IMG/VR virus record: IMGVR_UViG_3300044638_008818
Location: 1 to 38,407 of that record
From: a virus
Reading direction: 5' to 3' (one strand)
Length of the DNA stretch: 38,407 bases
Numbering within the stretch: the first letter of the stretch is position 1; every line of letters starts with the position of its first letter. This document shows, one piece after another, positions 32,364-38,407 of this stretch. Position numbers and translations under genes: made by a program. Below the pieces are notes generated by a model. That model saw nothing but the letters and a program-made list of their open reading frames with translations, made no database searches and had not been told where the DNA came from.

Positions 32364-33386
32364 ATGGAATTTATCAAAGAAAATATTGATATAAACAACC
32401 TCCGAAGATTTGGTGCGGAAATTGAAATCAATGCATTTGATTTTAGGAATAGGCCGCTTGGTCACAATGATGGAATATTGCCAGAAGGCACATATTATGT
32501 AGCAAATTTAGTACAAAAATCTTCTGAAAAAATAGTTAAAATACACAAATGGGCATATGACCACAACAATAGTGATTGGATTATCAAACCTGACAGTAGT
32601 TGTGGCATCGAAATATGCACACCAGTGCTTAAGGGCTGGGCTGGACTTATGGAAACTTGTAAGGTAATTGATGCGCTTGGGAACGATAATAAAATCAATG
32701 CTGATGAAAGATGCAGCTTTCACGTTCATGTTGATGTGAGTGATCTTAGCGAGCAAGAATTGGCAAACATTATTACTTGGTGGATTAAATGTGAGCCAGT
32801 TTTTATGGATTCAATGCCAACAAGCCGCAAGCGCAATCAGTATTGTCAGTTGCTGGGGCAATCGGAAATTTTTGAAAGAGTTGAAGATGGATTTCATTCT
32901 AATGATTATTTGATTCGCAAGCTTGGTTGCTGCAAGTATTATACAATTAACACTTATCATTATTACAACAACAAACGAAAAACGATTGAGTTTAGAATCA
33001 TGGATGGAGAATGCTGTCTTGATCCATGGACGGCAAAGAATTACATCAGACTTTTATTACATTTTATTGATAGAGCCTTAAAGTTTGGCGTGCCAAACTC
33101 TTATTACTCTGGAGATCCTTGGTCTGGTTATTGTTGGCTTGATCCACGAGATGTTTTTGATTTTCTTGGATTCAATTCAAAATACAATCTTTCACCGGGA
33201 TTGACTCAAGTATATGAATGGTTTCTTGATCGTTTGCATTTAAATTGCAATTATGAAAAATCAAATGGTATAATGGGTAGTAGTGCTAGAAGGTTTGCTC
33301 AAAAAGAAATTGAAGATATGTGTTCTGAGTATGGCGAAATGTCAATAAATTATGATGATATATTTAATCCTAATTTTCGTATATAA
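32364..33386 (+). CDS. Amidoligase-family protein
   Basis: The ATG at 32364 (340 aa) follows AGGGGG. LRRFGAEIEINAFD (about 13-26) is the first-strand 'GxExE' motif of the predicted amidoligases with a glutamine-synthetase-like fold. WIIKPDSSCGIEICTPVLKG and CSFHVHVDVSDLS give the next conserved strands, with acidic residue and HxH-type metal ligands. KTIEFRIMDGECC supplies the late 'E.R' motif. The family is proposed to form amide bonds between amino groups and carboxylates in ATP-dependent peptide or protein tagging and cell-surface modification. No partner gene of that sort is certain here; the RimI-like acetyltransferase is the closest candidate. The substrate is unknown. Confidence 0.75.
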   Translation: MEFIKENIDINNLRRFGAEIEINAFDFRNRPLGHNDGILPEGTYYVANLVQKSSEKIVKIHKWAYDHNNSDWIIKPDSSCGIEICTPVLKGWAGLMETCKVIDALGNDNKINADERCSFHVHVDVSDLSEQELANIITWWIKCEPVFMDSMPTSRKRNQYCQLLGQSEIFERVEDGFHSNDYLIRKLGCCKYYTINTYHYYNNKRKTIEFRIMDGECCLDPWTAKNYIRLLLHFIDRALKFGVPNSYYSGDPWSGYCWLDPRDVFDFLGFNSKYNLSPGLTQVYEWFLDRLHLNCNYEKSNGIMGSSARRFAQKEIEDMCSEYGEMSINYDDIFNPNFRI

Positions 33387-33411
33387 CATTGTTAATTAAA
33401 CTTAAGGTTTT

Positions 33412-33876
33412 ATGAGTTTTTGCAAATCATCAAAACTTGATGAAATAATCAAGGAAATGAAAAACCTTGGCAATGTACTTGTTCCTTTTAATTATCCCAA
33501 AACACTGATTACTTGGGAGGATGATTTGGCAATCTTCAAGGCAAGAGAAGTTACCATAGATGGTTATAATCTTTTTTTACATTATCAAAAATCAGATTAC
33601 AATGAATATCTTATTGAAACTCTACAAATTCATAACACAAAACACCCATTCTTGCCATTTAATTTAATTTGCAAAATTGGCAAAAGATTTCTTGGGTCAA
33701 AGCACTTATCATTAATTGAAATTTTTAAAGATCATAGGAAGATTTATATTTGGTCTGTTTGCTTAGATAGATCTGAAAAACCAGTTCCAATTCCCAATCA
33801 ATATGACACAGAATCTTGCGAGTATGAAGGGTTCCAGTATATATACATGCAACCTAAAAATGTAGATTTCTTTTAA
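33412..33876 (+). CDS. Hypothetical protein
   Basis: This 154-residue protein is of mixed alpha/beta character, with no membrane segment or recognisable motif. The N-terminal helix (SSKLDEIIKEMKNLGNVLVP) is followed by alternating strands, including DGYNLFLHYQKSDYNEYLIE and KIYIWSVCLDRSE. AAGG lies before the ATG. It follows the amidoligase gene by 25 bases on the same strand and may share its transcript. Confidence 0.65.
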   Translation: MSFCKSSKLDEIIKEMKNLGNVLVPFNYPKTLITWEDDLAIFKAREVTIDGYNLFLHYQKSDYNEYLIETLQIHNTKHPFLPFNLICKIGKRFLGSKHLSLIEIFKDHRKIYIWSVCLDRSEKPVPIPNQYDTESCEYEGFQYIYMQPKNVDFF

Positions 33877-33898
33877 TTTTTCAAAACATGAAGTTTGG

Positions 33899-33970
33899 TG
33901 CGAAGATTTTAACAATCAAATAAAAAAACAATATATAACTTCGCAGCGTCATATACTGACGTTTTCCTTT
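33899..33970 (+). promoter_or_regulatory. Two adjacent stem-loops in intergenic region
   Basis: TGCGAAG (33899-33905) pairs with CTTCGCA (33939-33945) around an A-rich loop. One base later CGTCA (33947-33951) pairs with TGACG (33957-33961), followed by TTTTCCTTT. The second hairpin is a weak terminator candidate. The pair could also be a leader structure for the 99-residue gene at 33986. Confidence 0.4.
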
Positions 33971-33985
33971 AACGAGGGTCCAAAC

Positions 33986-34285
33986 ATGAAAAAAAGAAAA
34001 ATTCAGGCTCTTATTGTAGAGCATCTTCTAAAGTACGGACAACTAGAGATACTTCTGCCAGATAGCGTTAAATTGGAAATTGGTACTACTCAAGAAAATA
34101 AAAATGGAGAATTAGTAAGAAAAGATGATTATTGTTGGGTCATTGCCTCCAGAGAGGGAAGATCAACAAGTTTGGATGCGTATAATATGGGCTTAAGATT
34201 CTCAGATGATGAGAGAGTTTTGGTTTTTGAAGATAAATTTATAGACAGAGACGGCGATAATATCAGAAGATTGGATGTTGTTTAA
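33986..34285 (+). CDS. Hypothetical protein
   Basis: This 99-residue protein has a basic N-terminal helix (KKRKIQALIVEHLLKYG) followed by a beta-rich region (KLEIGTTQENKNGELVRKDD, DYCWVIASREG). The compact layout suggests a small regulatory or nuclease-inhibitor-like protein, but no family is recognised. GAGGG precedes the ATG by about nine bases. It overlaps the convergent gene by four bases at the 3' end. Confidence 0.62.
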   Translation: MKKRKIQALIVEHLLKYGQLEILLPDSVKLEIGTTQENKNGELVRKDDYCWVIASREGRSTSLDAYNMGLRFSDDERVLVFEDKFIDRDGDNIRRLDVV

Positions 34286-34608
34286 ATTAAATTACCATTC
34301 ATGGTAATGAAATTTAATGTGCCATCAAAACTTAAATTTAATTCCATTGTTCCTTCAGCATACTTGCTGTTGGCAACTGGCGTATTAAATTCAACCCAAA
34401 TCAAGAATCCATTTTTATTTAAATGGAATCTTGATAAGGTGACTCGTATACCTTTGTTTTTTATTTTTTCGCTTGATATAATATCGAGGCAGTTAGCGTT
34501 TTCTTGTACGTTTTTCAGTACATACGCCATCAGCTTGGAACTGTTAATAAAGTGTGTCCAGTTGGCGACTAAAAGAGATTCTAGTTTGTCAGCATTAAAA
34601 ATATCCAC
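34282..34608 (-). CDS. Hypothetical protein
   Basis: This 108-residue protein has a helical N-terminal half (FNADKLESLLVANWTHFINS) and a beta-rich C-terminal half (NKNGFLIWVEFNTPVANSKY, GTMELNLSFDGTLNFITMNG). I know no family. It is the only leftward gene in this stretch; its upstream side faces the rightward gene at 34632 with 23 bases between starts. The plus-strand frame across the same bases has poor coding character, so I prefer this strand. Confidence 0.6.
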   Translation of the reverse strand: MDIFNADKLESLLVANWTHFINSSKLMAYVLKNVQENANCLDIISSEKIKNKGIRVTLSRFHLNKNGFLIWVEFNTPVANSKYAEGTMELNLSFDGTLNFITMNGNLI

Positions 34609-34631
34609 ACTTTTCTCCCGTGAGGTTAAAT

Positions 34632-34886
34632 ATGAAGAAGCCAGAAGTTTATCTAAGAGAGTTCTGCTTGAAACTTTCTGACGACCATGTTAGATTTTTA
34701 CATGGCAGACTCAGTCAAAGATTGGGTGGCGATTTAGGTGAATCAGTTGAATTTCTCGGCAACATCAGAGAAATTGATAAATGGTTCGATTCTGCGGATG
34801 GATGTTTTGAATTGTATGATATGATTGATATGGTTTACTTTGCAGTTAATAAGGAACATGAAAAAAGATTGGGTGCAGTTGCTTGA
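34632..34886 (+). CDS. Hypothetical protein (84 aa)
   Basis: The ATG at 34632 with GAGG before it is preferred over the GTG twelve bases upstream. The product is an acidic helical protein with RFLHGRLSQRLGGDLGESVE and FELYDMIDMVYFAVNKEHEK. The 'GRL.QRL.GDL.E...fL' pattern looks like a conserved small phage protein, but I cannot name it. Its stop overlaps the TTG start of the next gene (TTGA). Confidence 0.65.
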   Translation: MKKPEVYLREFCLKLSDDHVRFLHGRLSQRLGGDLGESVEFLGNIREIDKWFDSADGCFELYDMIDMVYFAVNKEHEKRLGAVA

Positions 34887-35104
34887 TTAAGTACGCATTA
34901 CATTTAATTCCAATGAGCCTTGCTGGTATTACCTGCTTGGCTCTTGGATTTTATTGGGGACAATCTCACGGCTATCGTGAAGGTGCAGCAGACACCATTA
35001 TTATGTTTGATAGCTTTGATAGAGCAACAAATAAAAATGATGGCCGAAGATTCCAAGAGAACAAAAAAATCCTCGATATGTTCAATGATAAAATTCCATA
35101 TTGA
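34883..35104 (+). CDS. Small membrane protein
   Basis: Translation probably starts at TTG 34883, coupled to the preceding TGA (73 aa); the ATG at 34913 is an alternative. Residues 6-25 (LHLIPMSLAGITCLALGFYW) form one membrane helix. A hydrophilic C-terminal domain with charged residues follows (RATNKNDGRRFQENKKILDM). It is likely a single-pass inner-membrane protein. Function is unknown; it precedes the helicase gene. Confidence 0.6.
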   Translation: MIKYALHLIPMSLAGITCLALGFYWGQSHGYREGAADTIIMFDSFDRATNKNDGRRFQENKKILDMFNDKIPY

Positions 35105-35128
35105 AAACCTTGATTAATTTGCTATAAT
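35101..35128 (+). promoter_or_regulatory. Sigma70-type promoter before Hel308-like gene
   Basis: TTGAAA (35101-35106), 16 bases and a consensus TATAAT (35123-35128), 22 bases before the helicase ATG. The -10 region also forms a TTGATTA/TAATCAA inverted repeat. Confidence 0.72.
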
Positions 35129-35149
35129 CAAAAAAATCAAGAGGTTGTC

Positions 35150-37171
35150 ATGCCGCCCATCATTAAAGTTTCAGATCAAGATGTTTGCGTAGCCACATCG
35201 GAATTTCCATTCGCTAAATGGAAATTTGAAAAATTCAATCCTGTCCAAAGCAGGATCATGGACTTCTATAATCAAGACTGCAATACACTTGTCGCAGCAA
35301 GGACAAGTGCTGGTAAAACCGTGATTGCAGAACAGTTTCTCTCTCAAGAAATTCGTGAAAGAGGAGGAAAAGGAATGTTCCTTGCCCCTCTCAGAGCCTT
35401 GGCCCGTGAAAAGGTGACCGATTGGACAAATCCAGAATATCACCTCTCTGACCTAAAAATAAGCATCTGCACAGGCGATTACAGACTCACCAAAGAAAGA
35501 ACCAAAGAGCTTGATGATGCCGATATTATCATCATGACAAGTGAAATGCTTAGTCATAGAAGCAGATCACACAATTCAGAACAAAGTCAATTTCTCAAGA
35601 AAATTGGGACTCTTGTCATCGATGAATTCCACACAATCGGAGTTCAAAATCGTGGAGATCACCTAGAAGTCGGATTGATGAAATTCACTCAAATCAATCC
35701 AACTGCCAGAATCGTTCTCCTTTCCGCAACAATGCCAAACGTAGAACAACTTGCAGAATGGGTAAGTTATAGCCTTAATCAAAAGCAGACATTTGTTCTA
35801 AGGTCAGAATATAGACCTGTTCCTCTTACAATCCATTATGAAACATATGACGACAGCATAAAAAGATATGATCTCCTAGAGCAAGAAAAAATCAATAAGG
35901 CAATGGATATTGTCGAATGGTATAAAGATGATAAGTTCATCGTCTTTACTCATACCAAAAGAACTGGCGAAATGATGAAGAAAGAACTTCAATCAGCAGG
36001 AATTGATTGCCAATTTCATAGTTCTGACCTCGAATCAGCAGAAAGAGCAAAAGTAGAAGATAAATTCCGTAACGATCCAAAATTCAAAGTAGTTGTTGCA
36101 ACAAGTACTTTGGCAGCAGGTCTTAATATGCCTGCCAGAAGAGTGATTATCTTAGGTGTCAATCGTGGTGTTGACGAAGTCGAATCTCATGAAATTATTC
36201 AAATGTGCGGTAGATCAGGAAGATATGGCATCGATCCCATGGGAGATGCTTATGTTCTTGTTCCAGAAAGCCAAGTGAGTTTATATAAGCAAAAATTCAA
36301 CAAGCCGAACAGAATAGAATCTCAGCTTCTCGAAAAATATGGCAATAATTATAAAACATTGGCGTTTCACTTGGTTAGTGAAATTTATTTTGGCGGAATT
36401 GAAACCACAGATGATGTTCGCAAGTGGTTTAAAAGATCATTGGCTTATTTTCAAAATAAGTCATTCGATGATAGCGTTGTTGATTCTACTCTTGAATTAT
36501 TGAGAAAATGCGGTGCCATTGGCTTAGAGGATGATAAGTGGAATGCCAGAACAATTGGCAAAGTTGCCAGTATGTTTTACATAAGTCCTTTTGATGTAAG
36601 CGATTTGTATTTTAACTTCAAGTCTTTGTTTGATTCTGGAAAAGAGAATGATGATCATCTTCTTTCATTGGCACTAGGCAACATTGACAGTCAAAGGTCT
36701 AACATTGTTAACAAAGCAGAGAAAGACGAAATGAGCTTGTACGCCAATCAGGCTAGATTGAAGTTTACTGGTAAATTCTTAGCCGATGGAGCCATTAAGG
36801 CTGGATACTGTTACTATTCACTCTTGAATGGCACTAACTCACAAGCTTTGGCTAGCTTTCGAAGAAATTTACAGTTCGATTTCAATAGATTATCTCAGAT
36901 TTTGATAGCTTTAGATAGCATGGGAGGTTCTTGGAATCGTTCTGGGTGGTTAAAAACTCTTGAGGGAAGAATAGCTTATGGTGTTCCTGCACACTTGATT
37001 AATTTGTGTAAGATTGATAATATTGGACGTGTTAGAGCCAATAAGTTATATGATGCAGGAATAAAAACTGCTAAAGACATTGCTAATACTGATGCAGAAA
37101 AACTTGGTAAAATAATTAATATGAAAGGTGATGCAGTTAAAAAAATTATTCAACAGGCTCAAGGCTTGTAG
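35150..37171 (+). CDS. Hel308/Ski2-like superfamily 2 helicase
   Basis: This 673-residue protein has FNPVQSRIMDFY (Q motif), ARTSAGKT (50-57), APLRALAREK (Ia), ICTGDY, DEFH (158-161), SATMPN (192-197), FIVFTHTKRTG (IV), STLAAGLNMPARRVII (V) and QMCGRSGRYGIDPMG (VI). A winged-helix and helical region follows, then a C-terminal helix-hairpin-helix (LINLCKIDNIGRVRANKLYD, KLGKIINMKGDAVKKII). This order and length match Hel308/POLQ-type 3'-5' helicases, which remodel stalled forks. These are typical of archaea and eukaryotes and less usual in phages. GAGG precedes the ATG and a good promoter lies upstream. It overlaps the convergent cysteine-rich gene by 13 bases. Confidence 0.88.
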   Translation: MPPIIKVSDQDVCVATSEFPFAKWKFEKFNPVQSRIMDFYNQDCNTLVAARTSAGKTVIAEQFLSQEIRERGGKGMFLAPLRALAREKVTDWTNPEYHLSDLKISICTGDYRLTKERTKELDDADIIIMTSEMLSHRSRSHNSEQSQFLKKIGTLVIDEFHTIGVQNRGDHLEVGLMKFTQINPTARIVLLSATMPNVEQLAEWVSYSLNQKQTFVLRSEYRPVPLTIHYETYDDSIKRYDLLEQEKINKAMDIVEWYKDDKFIVFTHTKRTGEMMKKELQSAGIDCQFHSSDLESAERAKVEDKFRNDPKFKVVVATSTLAAGLNMPARRVIILGVNRGVDEVESHEIIQMCGRSGRYGIDPMGDAYVLVPESQVSLYKQKFNKPNRIESQLLEKYGNNYKTLAFHLVSEIYFGGIETTDDVRKWFKRSLAYFQNKSFDDSVVDSTLELLRKCGAIGLEDDKWNARTIGKVASMFYISPFDVSDLYFNFKSLFDSGKENDDHLLSLALGNIDSQRSNIVNKAEKDEMSLYANQARLKFTGKFLADGAIKAGYCYYSLLNGTNSQALASFRRNLQFDFNRLSQILIALDSMGGSWNRSGWLKTLEGRIAYGVPAHLINLCKIDNIGRVRANKLYDAGIKTAKDIANTDAEKLGKIINMKGDAVKKIIQQAQGL

Positions 37172-37836
37172 CGAACTTTTTTAATGCGTGATAAAATTTG
37201 ATATTTTAGTCCAAGCATAGTTGTTCTATTTCTTCTCATGGGCATACCACTGCTGCAAGTATTTCCAATATCATTGCCAAGTATGTATCCACTAGGGCCA
37301 CCAGCACAACAACAAGTTCCCGGCCAGCTTGCAGTTGGTTGGAAAAAAATTTGTATTGAATCACAATCATTGACGCCACATTCTAGATTTTCTCCAGCCA
37401 ATGCAGCTGCTTCTGACAGTGTGCAAGAATATCCTGTAGTAATATTTAATATTGTCGCATATACTATTGGTTTAGTGCCCGGAACATCACAAGATAGATC
37501 AGTTGGCACACAAAAACAACCTGAATCTTGATAATGTGATCCCGGCGTTATTTTGAGAACTCCATTTCCTACTACACGAAGTTCCATCATGGTGCCGAGT
37601 GGACTTTCATATGGAGTGAAGCAACATCCATCGGTTTCTAGTAAAAATTCAATGTCAACATTTACTGTTGCTGTTGGACAGCATGGTTTTTCAGCGTAAT
37701 TAAAATATATTGTGTATTTATACGTTATGTTTTCGACACAACAAGAATAATTCCCACATGGACGTATGCATTTGCAATTACAATTGCAAAACCCACCTGT
37801 TCCACATGCATAAGGAGGAGTACAGTTTCCAGCCAT
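37159..37836 (-). CDS. Cysteine-rich protein, probable virion component
   Basis: This 225-residue protein has 23 cysteines, about one residue in ten, in pairs and triplets (CNCNCKC, SCCVE, PGTCCCAGG). The N-terminal 35 residues hold nine. Residues 38-190 look like a beta-sandwich with alternating strands (YKYTIYFNYAEKPCC, ATVNVDIEFLLETDG, ELRVVGNGVLKITPG). The last 20 residues are basic. There is no signal peptide, so disulfides would form only after lysis; metal binding or extracellular stabilisation are options. It is coupled to the 89-residue gene upstream by a one-base overlap. The family is unknown to me. Confidence 0.7.
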   Translation of the reverse strand: MAGNCTPPYACGTGGFCNCNCKCIRPCGNYSCCVENITYKYTIYFNYAEKPCCPTATVNVDIEFLLETDGCCFTPYESPLGTMMELRVVGNGVLKITPGSHYQDSGCFCVPTDLSCDVPGTKPIVYATILNITTGYSCTLSEAAALAGENLECGVNDCDSIQIFFQPTASWPGTCCCAGGPSGYILGNDIGNTCSSGMPMRRNRTTMLGLKYQILSRIKKVRYKP

Positions 37837-38105
37837 TATTTCCTTTCTTCGCCGAAAAATCCCGTGGGATATTCTACTTTTACTGTCCCATTGCCTTCAG
37901 TTTGGTTGCCGTTTTCATCTTCGACCCACCATCTTACTTGTTGGACTGGTATATTTAGTTGTTCTAGATGACATTTATCACGATGGAAAACAGGAAGATG
38001 ATATTCTTGTCCTTCGACGAGAACTGCAACTTTACATTCTTTTTTTTCATGGTTGTACAAAAGACAATTGCCGCATACTTTTTCTACAGGTTTTTTCTTG
38101 AACAT
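37836..38105 (-). CDS. Small protein with four-cysteine metal-site-like motif
   Basis: This 89-residue protein has C11 and C14 (VCGNC), C24 and C45, a spacing that could bind zinc or form disulfides. The C-terminal half is beta-type, VRWWVEDENGNQTEGNGTVK. Its ATG lies inside the -35 box of the divergent kinase promoter, so the two transcripts may interfere. It leads a two-gene leftward operon with the cysteine-rich gene. No family is recognised; a virion role is plausible from its neighbour. Confidence 0.62.
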   Translation of the reverse strand: MFKKKPVEKVCGNCLLYNHEKKECKVAVLVEGQEYHLPVFHRDKCHLEQLNIPVQQVRWWVEDENGNQTEGNGTVKVEYPTGFFGEERK

Positions 38106-38126
38106 AACTTAAACTCCGCTTATAAT
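38098..38126 (+). promoter_or_regulatory. Sigma70-type promoter before dNMP kinase gene
   Basis: TTGAAC (38098-38103), exactly 17 bases and consensus TATAAT (38121-38126), 19 bases before the TTG start. The -35 box overlaps the start of the divergent gene. Confidence 0.78.
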
Positions 38127-38145
38127 TTAGTTAAGGAGAAATAAA

Positions 38146-38407
38146 TTGAAAATCATTTCAGCTACAGGCCAAGCTCAAAATGGTAAAGATACTTTTTGTG
38201 ATTATCTGCAAAAAGAATTAAATAGTATGCCTAATAAAATTATATGGGAGCGTACTGCATTTGCAAACGCAGTAAAAGATACTTTTTGTAAAACATTTGA
38301 AGTTGATCGACAATTTATTGAAGAATGGAAGACTAAAGATGAGTGTCCTCCTAATTTATCAATGCCTGTTCGTAAGGCCTTGCAATTTATTGGTGATGGA
38401 TTCAGAC
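38146..38407 (+). CDS. Deoxynucleoside monophosphate kinase-like (partial)
   Basis: The gene is cut by the right edge; 87 residues are visible. It begins at TTG 38146 with AAGGAG seven bases upstream. KIISATGQAQNGKDTFCDYL (2-21) is a P-loop of the 'GxxxxGKDT' type found in T4 gene 1-like dNMP kinases. RTAFANAVKDTFCKTFEVDR (about 44-63) matches the lid/substrate helix that follows. These enzymes phosphorylate dNMPs to dNDPs. With ATCase and dCMP deaminase this makes a nucleotide-supply set. The family call rests on the N-terminal third only. Confidence 0.75.
   Translation, partial: MKIISATGQAQNGKDTFCDYLQKELNSMPNKIIWERTAFANAVKDTFCKTFEVDRQFIEEWKTKDECPPNLSMPVRKALQFIGDGFR

Noticed and set aside
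34301-34681. 126-residue plus-strand frame opposite the 34282-34608 gene
   Set aside because: It lacks a ribosome site and coding-like composition and overlaps two better-supported genes.

Overview
The window looks like part of a large tailed-phage genome, probably a myovirus with T4-like replication and recombination genes. It is AT-rich and densely packed in short blocks on alternating strands. Many neighbouring genes overlap by 1-4 bases. Shine-Dalgarno sites and several sigma70-type promoters point to a bacterial host. I saw no rRNA, tRNA, integrase, transposase or CRISPR array. The host cannot be named from the sequence.

Layout. 1-5005 (minus): a GT25-type glycosyltransferase cut by the window edge, a sulfotransferase, a TPR-glycosyltransferase, a small unknown protein, a UvsW-like helicase and a DEDDh exonuclease. 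5124-13563: virion-type genes, dominated by two collagen-like proteins (1643 and 494 residues) of Gly-X-Gln triplets that share a C-terminal domain. 13613-16829: aspartate carbamoyltransferase, a methyltransferase, an unknown protein and a GT-A glycosyltransferase. 16850-17270: a gene-free, highly structured stretch with its own promoter, read here as a large noncoding RNA. 17393-19268: a family A DNA polymerase and a possible sigma-like protein. 19252-19387: a second small RNA with promoter, closing helix and U-tract. 19451-23283: DnaB/gp41-like helicase, small proteins including a UvsY candidate, a RimI-like acetyltransferase and a dCMP deaminase fused to an HNH-like domain. 23276-26383 (minus): two GT9-like glycosyltransferases and UDP-galactopyranose mutase. 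26410-30715: a methyltransferase-like protein, two unknowns, a gp32-like SSB and a RecA/UvsX recombinase. 30749-37171: another glycosyltransferase, an amidoligase, small unknowns and a Hel308-like helicase. 37159-38105 (minus): two cysteine-rich proteins. The right edge holds the start of a deoxynucleoside monophosphate kinase.

How it fits together. Polymerase, trans-acting exonuclease candidate, helicases, SSB, recombinase and nucleotide enzymes (ATCase, dCMP deaminase, dNMP kinase) form a replication and recombination set with its own nucleotide supply. The polymerase appears to have a dead exonuclease domain, and the separate exonuclease may compensate. The second theme is glycan chemistry: about six glycosyltransferases, UDP-galactopyranose mutase, a sulfotransferase and methyltransferases around very large collagen-like fibres. 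This suggests, as inference, that virion fibres are glycosylated. The least explained elements are the two structured RNAs on either side of the polymerase operon.
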